From Pinus tabuliformis (lineage: Eukaryota > Streptophyta > Pinopsida > Pinales > Pinaceae), in NCBI GenBank assembly GCA_031772625.1, contig CM062805.1, positions 517,122,102 through 517,186,101 on the forward strand: a stretch of DNA of 64,000 nucleotides. The letters run 5' to 3'. The translations under genes and the position numbers were made by a program. Shown here one piece after another: positions 11,501 to 22,400 of this stretch. The notes beneath the pieces were generated by a model. That model made no database searches. It was not told the origin of the DNA and saw only the letters and a program-made list of their open reading frames with translations. The stretch's first letter is position 1, and the number at the start of each line of letters is the position of its first letter.

Positions 11501-13135
11501 GCGTATCATCAGGAAAACAAATTTCCTGGTTTTGGAAATGATCTTACTGCATTGTTTCGCAGTAATCAAAGAGATGGCGGCAGGTGGTGCTACCTCTGGT
11601 ATCCTGAACAACTTATTTCCCAATGTAATAATACCAGCACGGGGCCTTGATTCATACACAGCATGTCGCTTCCACAAGTATGGTTGTCCTAGTAATACAT
11701 CACAAACTTCAAGGGGAGCAATGTCACACAATACCTCATCCGTGAAGGGCTTGATGTTGTCTGGAAGGCGACACTGTTGGCTCACGCGAAGATCTCGTCC
11801 TTGGTGAAGCCACCCAATGGTGTATGGTTGTGGATGTGCTGTGGTCGGTAAGCCCAACCGCTTCACGACCTCTGCCGAAATGAGGTTCTTTTGACTCCCG
11901 CTATCAACAATGAACTGTATCGGGGAGCCCTTTACCCACATCTGGGAGTGGAAGAGACGCTCCTCCTCCTCTGGATCTTCGGGTTCATTTTTCTGGATCT
12001 TTGTGGTAGCAACAGTGGCGCTGGGATCCACATCAATGATCTGCTTCCCTTTTTCATACCCCTTATCAGGTTCTGACTCAGAGTCGGAACATGCATCTGA
12101 TTCTGAAACCTTTAGCTCAGCCACCAGTGATTGCTTGGCCCGACACTCACTTGTGTTGTGAGTGGAGCTCTTATGGAACTCGCACCATTTTCCAGTGTCC
12201 TTTCTCGGCTTCGCGACGATGTTCTTTGCTTGCAGCTTCGGCTGGTTGTCTTGGGCTGTCCCGCCTTGGCTTTGTCCTTTGTTCTGTGGTTTAGGGGCAC
12301 CTTTCCCCTGCTTTGGATTCGCAGATCCAAAGTCTCGCTTCTTTTGTTTAAACTTCTGCTCGACCTTAACGGCATATCGGTATGTTGTGCCGAGCGAGGG
12401 GATATTTAGGAATTGTATTTCTTCCTGGATGTACTTGTGCAGACAGCCACGGTATTTGAGTATCAAATGTTGCTCCGAATCCTTGATACCCAACTTTGTG
12501 CGAAGGGTATGGAAAATATTGGTGAACTCCGGCACGTCTTGGTCCCTTCCCTGCCGCAGCGTGGTCCACTTTATGTATTCATCCTCATAGCTTCCGACAG
12601 GGTAGTACTGCTCCTTGATGGCATCCCGGAACGAATCCCAGGTGGGTGCGGCTGAAAATAGTGAGCCAGTACTTTCATCCTTCTGCTCGCAGTAGGTTTC
12701 CCACCAGTCCTTGACGTGGGGGGCTGCTTTGAGAAGAGCAAAAACAATATTTTCCCGACTCAAAAATTCATGAACAGAAAAATAACCCTCTAGCAGATTT
12801 AACCATTTATCTACGGCATCTGCGTCTATCTGACCCTCGAATATGGGGATTTCAAAATTAACTTGTACCTTAAAGGGTGTGGCGTTTCCAGAGTAGCTGC
12901 TGGAAGCTGATGCGCCGCTTCTAGGTAGCCGCTGAAGGATCTGGGCAAAGCTGTCCATCATCGCGTTCCGTTGTCGCTCGAGGGCTTCTTCGAGCAAGAT
13001 TTTGATGGGATCTCCTGCCCCCTCGTCTTTCTTCTCGTCCGCCATGGGAGGCCGTCGGGATTTGCGAGGCTGGTCTTGCAAAGGTTCAACCAGTTCAAGC
13101 CCTAACTCCTTATATCCCGACCTTGTTGGGGACAT
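8561..13135 (-). pseudogene. gag-pol: Element E gag-pol with three nonsense codons
   Basis: One continuous frame of about 1525 codons starts at ATG 13135 (a second in-frame ATG lies at 13048). The order is: gag core (about residues 90-240); an unusual CX2HX4HX4C finger near residue 320; protease with IVDSGSQ near 410; RT with YLDDILIF near 755; RNase H with ETDASDYAIGAVL near 10430; integrase with an HHCC region near 9880-9740, MDY at 9670, SDRDSRF near 9475 and E in QTEVVNRM near 9385; then a GPY-type C-terminal module. The tail after the GPY module (8730-8561) is only loosely like a chromodomain. Stops are TAA at 10679-10681, TAG at 9230-9232 and TAG at 9089-9091. All sit where relatives have Gln, so each is one C-to-T change. 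Two of them are CAG, the CHG methylation context. Otherwise the frame is intact. Confidence 0.9.
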
Positions 13136-13160
13136 GCAAAGAAAAACAGAGAAAAAGCAG

Positions 13161-13175
13161 ACCGCTCTGATACCA
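13161..13175 (-). other. Primer-binding site of element E (tRNA-iMet)
   Basis: The minus strand reads TGGTATCAGAGCGGT one base after the LTR end. This matches the 3' end of initiator tRNA-Met except near its last bases. Most chromoviruses use this primer. Confidence 0.85.
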
Positions 13176-13176
13176 C

Positions 13177-13796
13177 TGATCCGGATTTAAACAGGAACGC
13201 AACAGATTACAGAGATAACCATATACACAAAGATGCAGCGGAAATAATACTTCATTTCATTAATGGAAAATACTGAAATATGCTTACAATCAGAAGTGGA
13301 AATAAACCAGCTAGGGCGATGGTAGCTTATCTCTGAGAAGAGATGTGATGGCTACATGCCTCTGAACTGTCTTACAATGAGGCTCGAAGGCCTATTTATT
13401 GTTGAGAAACAATGAAAAACCCTTAACATTCCAAAACCTAACCCTAGAAGATGAAACGCCAAATTGTGGGCCCCGTTTTGGGTAAATTGGTACATCAATT
13501 TCCTGGGGTCGTAACTTTGGCATACGATCTCCGTTTGACGCGCATGATAGCTCGTTAGAAAGATCTATCCGAGTACTACCACTTTGGGAGGCAACATCGG
13601 TCCATGGACCCATGTTGCCCCATATTCCCAAAAAAACGTCGTTTAGGGCCTCAAAATGGCTCCGGAAGTTCAGGACCCGAAAAACTGCTAAAAATAGTAA
13701 ATTGTGCTACAATTAAGGAAACTGAAAATGCTGAGAAAGACAATGGTGGGAGTCCAGGTGGACTTGGCAGGTGGCCACCAATATCCACCTAGATCA
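13177..13796 (-). repeat. Element E 5' LTR
   Basis: 620 bp, adjacent to the primer-binding site, so it is the promoter-bearing LTR of this minus-strand element. Confidence 0.92.
13392..13399 (-). promoter_or_regulatory. TATA-like box in element E 5' LTR
   Basis: The minus strand reads ataaatag in the LTR and is conserved in the partner LTR. Transcription would start shortly downstream toward gag. No experimental support is visible. Confidence 0.4.
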
Positions 13797-14036
13797 CTAG
13801 GGCTAGTGTTAACTTGTCAATCTTTGCGAGGAGGATAACTTCTCACTCACGCCAACCCAAAAACTTAGGTAAAAGGGGTCTTCTTCAGGGATAATGAAAT
13901 GAGACACTCTTCCTGAGATTGCAAGGAAGGAAATGATACATAGCTGGCAACATGACACAGCATAGATGTTAGTAATATGGATTGGCAGCATTCGGGATCA
14001 GGGAATGCAAAGTTGGTGAGAAATTATTGTGTAACA
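13797..14036 (-). repeat. Element D 3' LTR, part 2
   Basis: Continues the homology with 25174-25408 after the second TSD copy CTAGG. It ends TGTAACA at 14036. The junction proves that element E is inserted in D's LTR. Confidence 0.87.
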
Positions 14037-14051
14037 GATGCCCCCTAAATC
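14037..14051 (-). other. Polypurine tract of element D
   Basis: The minus strand reads tttagggggcatc just before the 3' LTR. The G-run is in the right position, but the last three bases are not purine-only. Confidence 0.5.
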
Positions 14052-17000
14052 ATGAAGGCGGAGAGAGTAGGAGGGGTAAAATGCTTTACGAATCCATAAC
14101 CGAAATAAAACGCCCTCATGGAGAACCTGTAGATGCAAGTACAACTGATATCTTTGATACATGAGTACATAATGAAAGGAAATACATATGCATGAGGCAT
14201 GGGCACAGCCATCCAGAAGATAAACATAAATGGTCTGTGGCATGGATGCAACCATCCAATCAAAAGAGTCATGTATAAATAATCCACGCAACCTGGACTT
14301 GTGTGACCTGAGCCCAGGGTCTTGAATCCTGACCTATCCATCGTACAATTTCTAATATGCGAATAAATGTGTTGAACTCGAGCATACTAGAAAATCACTT
14401 GATTACCGACCAATGATGTGAACTGTTAACAAGCGCAAGAGAGACCACCAGTAATGTCAATGGTTCTCAAGGTACTGTTAGTATAATCCACAAAGTCTGA
14501 AGAATGATGTGGAGTCGAATACTTGTAAAATCACCCAATTGAATACCAATGATGCAAGCTTATCGTCGAGTGAAAAGAGCTTGCCATTGAGGCATGCAAG
14601 CTCCAAGGTACTAGAAAAGAGTCTCTAGGTCAACTTCCCGAATAATGAGCTGAAGTTGATAGGAAGAAATTGGTCGAAGGAGGGCCATAATGTTTCCCAC
14701 ATCATCGACGTGATACGAAGGAAAAAGATGATGGTGAATGAGACAAAGAATCTGGGGAAGGTGTGTAAGGCTACAAACTGTAGAAGGATTAAGCTCTTGG
14801 ACATATCAGTGAAACAACTCCAGAATTTGGCAGCATTTTGGTACCAAGGGATCAAAGGTCATGACGATGCAGTAGGGATCAGACGGAATATGGAAAAATG
14901 AATAACTCAAAACCTGGAAGGCCAATGATAAAATGAGGATATCCCAACCCGACAAGAAGTAGAAAGAGTGTCGATGTCCAAGAGCAACAAGCTATCTTAA
15001 TAACTAATACGATCAACAGAATGTTTCCAAATTTTCCCCCACCATTTCCGGCGAGTACCCAAATTATTTTTTAAACACAATACTGAAGGGGATAGCATAT
15101 TCTTGTAATGTGAGTTCATCCTTCGGATGATTCCGACCTAGTGAGTTTCAATGAGACGTAGGAAGGAGAAGCTCGATCTCGTCATGGTGACAAGTCCAAT
15201 GTCGTCAAGTTTTAACGAGTCTGACATATGTGAAACTCGAAGTCTTTTTCATATTTAGAGAGTTTGAAAAGGACACAGAAAAGAAAACTCCAAAGGTCCC
15301 TTTCGTAAATTTGTCCCTTGAACCCGAAAAGGTAGAAAATAATATTCAAGGGAACCTATTGACCATGGAAGATCAACATATACCTTTCTCATAAATAATC
15401 TATCCCAACCCAAAAAAGGGTTAAACGTATACTGGGTTAGCGAGTTCAAAGCGACAAGACCTCGGTGATCTTTTCATGTCTTGAGAGTCAGAAAAGAGCT
15501 TAAAGATGACCCCAAGAGGGACTTTTTTGTCTTTTTATCGAGCTCGAACAAAGTATAAAATACAACTTGCAGAGTAGTCATCAGGGTTCATGAAACATGT
15601 TGTTGCACAAAAACAAGCATAAGATCCATAGTTGATATAAAAATGCACGAAATAATAAAAAACCCTAATTTGACAAAAAAGTATTATAAAAGAGTCATTT
15701 GGTAAAAAGAAAAATACTTTTTACCATTTTACCTCAGAGCTAAAATTTTACCCCTTTTCATTCGAAATTTCAATGGTCAAGTGAAGAAGGATCAACAACC
15801 TGTCAGCAAATTCGTCCGGTGCAGGTAAGCTCTAATCATTTTCCTGCATGTTTTCATCAATAATTTGTTGTTTTTGATGGTTGGAGCCACCCTTAAGGAA
15901 TATTTTAGGGCCGGCATATGCCCAGTGGTCATTGCGAGTCGCCAACTTGGTGGGCCCCAGTATTGCAGCAATAATGCTGCAAGTCCTAGGGCTCCCTTCT
16001 TTAATTTTATCAACCCGGTAGTTCGTAACAAACTTGGAAGCAACGGTGTTGTATGCACAAGTACTAGCTCTTGCCGCGACTGTCACTTGATCAGCTGGCA
16101 CAAGTCCACTAGGAGCTTAAGCCAACTTCTATGATATCTTAGAAGAAGCTTTTTAACTGATGGATGAAAGCTAACTCAAAGAAGGCTAATATACTTGCAG
16201 AAAGAAACTGGAAAGTTGAAAGGAAACGCAAACCCTAGCAAACCCTAATTTTACCAGCTAGCCCTACTGATGCAAGAAAGAGGATGCAAGATACTGAAAG
16301 AGATGCCATTGACTTCTAGGAAGGTAAAATGCATGTCTCTAAGCTACTTCTATAGTAACATCTGAAAAAAAACATCTTTTTGTATTTTTGAATAAGTTGT
16401 CAGAATTATCATGCATGTGCTTTGACTGTTTTGACTGTGCAGAGGTGGATTGGCGATAGGAAATTCTTGCAGGCAGTTGGGAAGGTTCAAAGAGGGACTA
16501 AGGGGTCCCTAGAACCCTTCTAAAGAGTTTCAAAAAGTTTGGCTATCAAGAAACCGCGTTCGTGAGCTTCTACAGGAAATTTGCAGGGGTTCTACAGGAT
16601 GCTCTGTATTTTCTATAGGATGTTCAGAAATGGGATTTTGGAGGGTGGATGGAGGGAGAAAGGCGGAGAAGTGAGTATGGAGGTAGGATAAGGGTATGAG
16701 GGGGTCTAGGACTTGGTGGATGGAACTGAGGAGAGATGAAGATGGCTGGATTTGTTCAAGGAGTAGTAAAGCAATGTTGCACAAAAAATTAGGGTTATAT
16801 GAGCCAATGTGGCAAACATGAGGCAAGAATCTGAGTAGGGTTGGAGCAGATGGGATTGATGGAGTATGACAGATAGGGAAGTGGTATGGGTACTTTGCAA
16901 GTTGTTTCTCCAACTGAACCAACCAAGACTTGGAAAATCAGAGACCTAGTTACGTTAACCTAACCTAATCTAGCTAATAGTACAGAGAATGAACAGAAGT

Positions 17001-18300
17001 TTATTTGCAATGAGACCATGTATAATAACTATGCAATGAAGCAATCAAGAATCTGAACATGTAAACAACTTCTATAAATAAAAATCGAACACTAATGATT
17101 GCATGGTGAGGCAATGATAGTGTTTTTGTTGGAAGCAAGGTCACCTTTGTCCCAGCTCATGATCCCACTAAGGGAGAGGTGAGATCAGAGGTCCTTGATG
17201 GCCTTTTTCTGGATATCTTCCCTGTTAATAACTTATCAACTCAATCTGAACATAAAAATCCTTTTTAATCATCAAAAGAAATATAAATAACAAATCAAGA
17301 TTTAAATCTAAATAGTTGATTTTATTCTAAGAATGCAGCAAAAACACATAAAGGTAAACAAAGGAGGTACTGTGCACTTGGGTTGGGCCCAACCCTAAGA
17401 GCTATAGCCTCCTAATAGAGATTAGAGCTGGTGCAAAAGCTGGATTCATCTTTATTGATCAAAAGAAATGTTACATTCCAAAAATTGTCCACAAGGAAAA
17501 GCTTGAAAATGTGCTGAAATGCAAAGCTAACCTACTGCCTAAGAAATGACTAAAATCGAACTACAAACTAGCTAACTTCTGCCTACAAAGTGACTAACTA
17601 AAATGAGGCCCTAAGCCTTCTTATTTATACAAATTTATGACCCCAACAACCCTCCTAAACTTTAGGAACTCGGCTGCCAAAACTTGTAGTTAACAACACC
17701 TTTACTAGCCCTTGCTCGGCTGCCCTTTTGATAATTGATTTGGTGGCCCTTTAACTCCGAGCTGATGGTGGAGAATTCGAGGTAAGGGCCCATAAATGAA
17801 GGGGAAACCTTCCTAAAAATCCTCTCCACGAATTTGGCTGCCAAGTGCTCATTTAAACCTTTGATTTTGTCTCCAAATTGACCAAAAAGACTGCATAAAG
17901 CACACATTAGACTTGTTGGCATAATGACTAACCCAATTCACTCTATTAGCATAAATATAATCAAAAACACACAATAAACTAATGAGAATGGTGGATTAAG
18001 TCGAGTTAGGAGGCTGAATGAGCCCATATAATTATCCATTTTTGGGGCTCATCACAGCTCAGGACTGCGATGACCCGAAATCTTCCATGGGGAGAAAACG
18101 GTGTCTTCGCAACTGTACTCGAAAAAGTCACGAAGATCCTGATTTTTCTCAAAGGGTGATTTCGGGTAGGCACACCTATTTGAAAAACAGGTGCGTCAAG
18201 TGCCGATTCTTTTCAATTATCAAAATTAAAGTCATTTCTTTTGATTTGAAATGCCAACAAAGTATTTATAATTCGTTTTGTGCATGTGCAAGAAGAAAAA
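14052..18300. other. Element D non-coding region between aORF and 3' LTR
   Basis: About 4.2 kb without a gene I can support. It holds a perfect 16-bp palindrome (GGGTTGGGCCCAACCC, 17380-17395). One stretch (15471-15498) resembles a stretch in D's gag leader (22512-22538), both containing 'ttttcatgtYttRagagtca'. A segment around 17340-17990 could be a further degraded insertion, but no paired ends were found. Long 3' non-coding stretches are usual in Tat/Ogre-type elements. Confidence 0.45.
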
Positions 18301-19510
18301 ATGGCGATTGAGTGGAAAGAACGAGAGCATACCACCGATGATGAAATGGCCATGGGAGACCAAGATTGTCTAAACATGCTCTGAAACTGTGGTCTGCTAA
18401 AATTCTTTATGGTGCCTAGTCTGAGGGCACAACCAGATTTACTCCAGTATTTGATTTGAGCGTGGAATCTGAATGAGGCTAAGTTCATCATCTGAGGAGA
18501 AGAGCTGGAAATCGAGGCAATAGATATCTATTTCTTGACAGGTTTGTCTTGGAGGGGGGAAAGGCCCTGCATGACCAAGACGCAGATCACGGGAGAAACT
18601 ATGGACATGATGATGGGAAGGATGTTTCCAGAGGCAGAGAAGTTAGACAAGGGTGGAAAGCTCAAGATTTCTATTGTTGGAAACTTGTCTCTCTATGTCC
18701 TTCTCTCGACCATTACTAGAGAGGCTAGCTCACAGGCCCTTCACAAGGCCACCAAAACCAAACTGCGGTGGGTTGCTGATAGCATGGATCCCACTGTCTT
18801 CAACTGGGCCGAGGTCGTGGTTGATAACATGAAGTGGTAATTAACAAAGTGCCATCGAGGGGATTTAAAACAATTCGGGTATGGGTCCATCCTAGTATCA
18901 TTTATCCTTGATCACCTTCTTATCTTTCAGAGACAGGTGGCAGTGGTAGCGTGGTCGACTCAGTGGGAACCGAGGGTGACTCGATGGGTGCTACTGATGC
19001 CCAAAGGAGGCGAGGGTCAGCATATGTCCTGGAGACCCGAATTTTTCCAGTGGTTGGACCGACAGCTTGTTGTTGTCGAGGACTGGGCATACGCTGGGCT
19101 GGATTTCAGAGGTGATCCAGATTTGGTACTTCCCCCTGGGGAACACTGGGACCACTGAGGTAACAAATTTTGATTTTAATGATTTTATAAATTTTTATCA
19201 TTTTTTATAAATGTTCTTATCACTATGTTTCAATCTAGTAGATTTTGGGTTGGAACGGCTTGCAGGCTTATCCCCGATTGCTCAGAGAGGCAAGTGGGAG
19301 TTTGTGATTTCTCCTCCTAGTGGAGACGTAGAGGATGAGATTGCTGGAGATCTGGAGGGATTGACAGAGGGAATCCCTGACTATGCGAGATTTGAGGACG
19401 TCCCTCGACAATACCATCGACACACAGCAGGGGTGTCGGTCAAGATCCATCGACTTCTCAGATGTGTGGTCCGAGCTATCATGTGCTACAAAGAGCACCA
19501 CGTAGATTAG
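18301..19510 (+). pseudogene. Antisense additional ORF of element D
   Basis: This ORF lies on the plus strand, opposite to D's gag and RNase H. From ATG 18301 the frame reads through to 19159 with stops near 18397, in the region 18450-18500 and at 18838-18840. Most sit where an Arg, Gln or Trp codon would need one C-to-T or G-to-A change. Features include a Leu-Gln-rich N-terminal block (PSLRAQPDLLQYLI), a YFLTGLSWRGE motif near 18525-18560 and FNWAEVVVDNM near 18800. These fit the aORF known from Tat-clade elements such as Grande, where it is also antisense near the 3' end. A GT...AG interval at 19160-19238 would join this frame to a second block ending at 19510. The role of the protein is unknown. 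Confidence 0.65.
19160..19238 (+). other. Possible 79-bp intron in D's antisense ORF
   Basis: Starts gtaacaaatttt and ends tttcaatctag. It is strongly AT-rich compared with its flanks, and its removal keeps the upstream and downstream frames in register (phase 1). The codon just before the donor is a stop (TGA), which could be a decayed Arg codon. Confidence 0.4.
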
Positions 19511-19602
19511 ACTCCTAGGTTTAATTTGCCATTTTTGAAAGACATGATGTCTGGTGATGTAACCGAACACATATTTTTTGAGCACTGTGATGTGCAACAC
19601 TG

Positions 19603-19608
<6 letters not shown>

Positions 19609-19649
<41 letters not shown>
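19609..19649. repeat. (AT)n microsatellite, ~41 bp
   Basis: An uninterrupted AT dinucleotide tract. It lies where RT and integrase coding would be expected if D had the same order as element A. Confidence 0.95.
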
Positions 19650-19652
<3 letters not shown>

Positions 19653-19701
19653 ATGTTTTGTGTTTTTCTATATGACTTATTATGTTTTTAATGGTTTCCT
19701 T

Positions 19702-20172
19702 TTATAAATGTCGCAAATGTCTATCTAATACATGATTTTCCAATGCATCAGTTAATGTATTTAGTCTTCTAAGAATGTGTCGATATGTGATATAATCAAA
19801 ATTCCTTTCCAATAAGCGAACACGTAAATAAAACCTTAAAATTTGAGGATTTCTGATGGAATAACGCCCGTTAAGTTGAAGAACAACAAGCTGGGAGTCT
19901 AGATTCACAATCAATGTGTGAATATTGAGGACAACAGCCTCAGCTAGTAATTCGATGACGGTGCTATATTCAGCGACATTATTTGTGGTACACCCTAGAC
20001 AAACACCTTGAAGATCCACTAACTCACCGTGAGGATCATAGATAACCCATGCCGCAGAGGAAAGATTCTGGGTACTGCGACAGGCACCATCAGTGAAACT
20101 GATATAAGGTGCGACAGACATCTGCATAAGAAGTAAAAAGGACACAATAAGCGACAAACGCTTACACACCAA
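19702..20172 (-). pseudogene. Element D archaeal-type RNase H domain
   Basis: A 156-codon open stretch on the minus strand. It shows the first catalytic Asp in FTDGACRSTQN, the helix with NNVAEYSTVIELL supplying the Glu, and the third acidic residue in NLDSQLVVLQLNG. Its C-terminal stretch is TLTDALENHVLDRH, with the fourth Asp. This is the second (archaeal-like) RNase H that Tat-clade elements carry in addition to the RT-linked one, and it would degrade RNA in RNA:DNA hybrids. All four acidic positions appear present. No RT or integrase follows; the next coding matter is the antisense ORF. The frame is separated from the protease region by a minisatellite. Confidence 0.8.
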
Positions 20173-20354
20173 TGCATGAAAGACTCATGCATAAGATAAG
20201 TTGCATTCCCCCTAGCATAATGACTCAAATCGAGGTACATGCCCCCCAAGCTTCATTTCATTCAACTAGGTGGATGGAATGAAGGTTCATTTACAAGATC
20301 TGGGAAAGACTCGACCTAGATCTTAATCAAAGGCTCAATTTGGAACAGGGAGTT

Positions 20355-20730
20355 GTTTCATTTTTTAAAGAGGTTGACACAGGAAATAACTATCCTCCAA
20401 TCCATGGTTTCATTTCTTAACGAGGTTGACACATGAACGAACTATCCTCGTAACCCTTGTTTCATTTTTTAACGAGCTCGACACAAGACAAGGAACTATG
20501 CTCCGACTCTTGTTTCATTTTTTAACGATGTTGACAAAAGAAAAAGGAACTCTCCTCATTTCCTTGGTTTCATTGTTTAACGAGGTTGACACAAGACAAG
20601 GAACTATCCTCGTTTCCTTGGTTTCATTGTTTAACGAGGTTAACACAAGACAAGGAACTATCCTCGTAAGAGTTGTTTCATTTTTTATTGAGTTTGACAC
20701 AGTAAAAGAACTATCCTCATAAAAATTGTT
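20355..20730. repeat. ~54-bp minisatellite, about 7 copies
   Basis: The unit begins 'gtttcattNtttaacgag' and continues 'gttgacacaagacaagg' and 'aactatcctcgt'. Starts lie near 20355, 20408, 20459, 20513, 20567, 20620 and 20675 (period 51-55). Most copies are near 54 bp, so reading frames stay open through parts of the array. On D's coding strand each unit gives an 18-residue repeat containing NNETKETRIVPCLV. Confidence 0.85.
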
Positions 20731-20734
20731 CATG

Positions 20735-21401
20735 GGCCATATGAGAACATGGCTCCCAAGAGGTCTTCACTAGACGGAAGAACCATGCTATGGGAGGAAT
20801 ACATGTCATTGGGTACCAATGACAGATCAGGTTCCAGTGCCCCCAGTACATGATGTATGAGACCATTTGCTGGATCGTCGATAGATGCAGAGATGGAATG
20901 GGTAGCCACATAATTGACCCGTGGTGGGGAAGGTACTTCTTGCAAACAAGAGTCGATAGGGGACGATAGTGGCAAAGGAGATACCTAGTGACTAATGAAC
21001 GAAAATTGATCAAGAGTCATAATTCTTCCATCGTGCGGAAAACAAACCACATGGAAAAGTGAAGAAACAAGGGCTTCCATGACATAAATATAGTCGCGTC
21101 CAAGGAGGAGATTAAAATCTAACACACCTTGGATGACCATCACATATATATAGATAGTTTTGCCTTCCAAAGTAATAGGAAACTTTGGAAGGATCCCTAA
21201 GGGTTAATTGGTTCCTCCTTTGAAAGCCAACAGATTTTGGGTGACGTGCACAAGATGTGGGGAGCCCAAAGTTTGCCAAGTAGTGGAATACATGAGGCTA
21301 ATAGATGCACCTTCATCCAATAGAGTGTCAGGTACCGCCATATTACAAGTGTATACTATGATCTCGAAAGGGACATAAGATGGGAGGTGGAATGTAGTCA
21401 A
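20735..21401 (-). pseudogene. Element D protease and linker
   Basis: The protease block (21401-21204) contains TLLDEGASISLM, where D-E-G replaces the usual D-S/T-G. It continues after a stop with FNLLLGRDYIYVMEALVSSLF and CFPHDGRIMTLDQ, which match the C-terminal flap-to-LLGRD region of retrotransposon proteases. A linker follows (LGALEPDLSLV, PSSEDLLGAMFSYGP). At least two stops and a frame change are present. D-E-G may be a property of this Tat sublineage and not decay; I cannot check that here. Identification as protease rests on the LLGRD motif and on position after gag. Confidence 0.7.
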
Positions 21402-21403
21402 GT

Positions 21404-22400
21404 GACTCCAATCTTAGGAAACAACAGAAGGAGGACTCTCATGAGTAGCCAGGATATGAGGGCCATCCTTTGATTCATGAGAATCTGAAGAGATGAGAAG
21501 AACATGAGCAGTATGATTAGTATGCACTTAGGAACAGAGTGAGCAACCGGTGGTGAAACCAAGTCAACGCTCTCTTCAACCAATGGTTGGTGAGGAACAA
21601 ACTCCAGAGAGTCGGGTTCAAGAAGAGCAAGGTGGGTAAGAGATGAATCTAAGTCAATCTCTTTATCAACCCAGAGAGGATCTGAAGAAAGCCTTTGATA
21701 ACCAACAAGGAGTTTGGGGTGAGAAGCCATAAGGTTTTCCAAAACGTTGGAGGTTGTATCCATAAGATGGCAAAGGTGAAGAAGTTGTTCTCCTTCACAT
21801 AACCTACAGGTAAATTTAATTTCCCTTTCTTCGTACCATCGCTAGTCAAAGTTGTAGTATCGACATGATCACCAGAGGTTGATGAGGATGGTCGATCCAA
21901 ATTTTGAGACCATACCTCCAAGACTCTAGGAATTCCAGGGTAGTCACGGAGGAGATGATCACCCTTACACAACTTGCAAGGGAATTTGACCTTTCGTGGA
22001 GGAACAAAAGGTTTGCCAATAGGGGGTGCATTTGGAGTATCCTCTGCACAGTCAGCCCTTCGCTGAGCTGACTTCTTCTTCTTCATCTTATTCTTCTTCT
22101 TCTTAGCCTCCTGGTTACTAGATGGGACACTTTCACCAAGCGAAGTAGAAGAGGAAGGTGAAGAAAAAGGGGAAGAAGGCGAGGGGTCAACCTTAAAATC
22201 ATCATGGTGTGATTCGAATGAAGGAGACGGTAGGGCCAAAGTCGAAACACTCAGGATTACTGAGGTCAAAAATAATTAGACAAGTAAAGCAATGGTTAAC
22301 CCAGGGAGGGACAACGTCACCATATAAGGAGCACCAACGTTTCCGAAGGAAGGAAAAGGACCAGGGTTCCCTTCTGAGGGGAACCATTGACTGGTAGACT
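21404..22400 (-). pseudogene. Element D gag remnant
   Basis: The longest open part is 22269-21649. An overlapping upstream block in another frame (22387-22202) carries LYGDVVPPWVNHCFTC and FDLSNPECFDFGP. The main block has a Ser/Pro-rich stretch, a basic KKKKNKMKKKKS run and a zinc-knuckle-like CKLCKGDHLLRDY, in which the last Cys is replaced by Tyr. A C-terminal acidic block follows in a third frame (21763-21398). The order basic region, knuckle, acidic tail, protease is that of a Ty3/gypsy gag. Frameshifts and the lost Cys make it non-functional. Confidence 0.7.

Larger units (their letters stand above)
7930..13796 (-). mobile_element. Element E: chromovirus-like Ty3/gypsy
   Basis: A complete 5867-bp element. 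Its two 620-bp LTRs (7930-8549 and 13177-13796) begin TGATC and end GATCA. The TSD is CTAGG at 7925-7929 and 13797-13801. The primer site for initiator tRNA-Met lies at 13161-13175 and a purine tract at 8550-8562 on the minus strand. One gag-pol frame runs between them with three in-frame stops and no frameshift. About ten differences are visible between the LTRs (about 1.6%), mostly transitions, so the insertion is fairly recent. It landed in D's 3' LTR. Confidence 0.93.

Noticed and set aside
14052-18300. A further complete element within D's 3' region
   Set aside because: No paired terminal repeats or target duplications could be found by reading, so I did not call one.
20426-20722. Plus-strand ORF over the minisatellite as a real gene
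   Set aside because: It is the complementary reading of the 54-bp repeat within D's pol region. A period divisible by three opens several frames at once.
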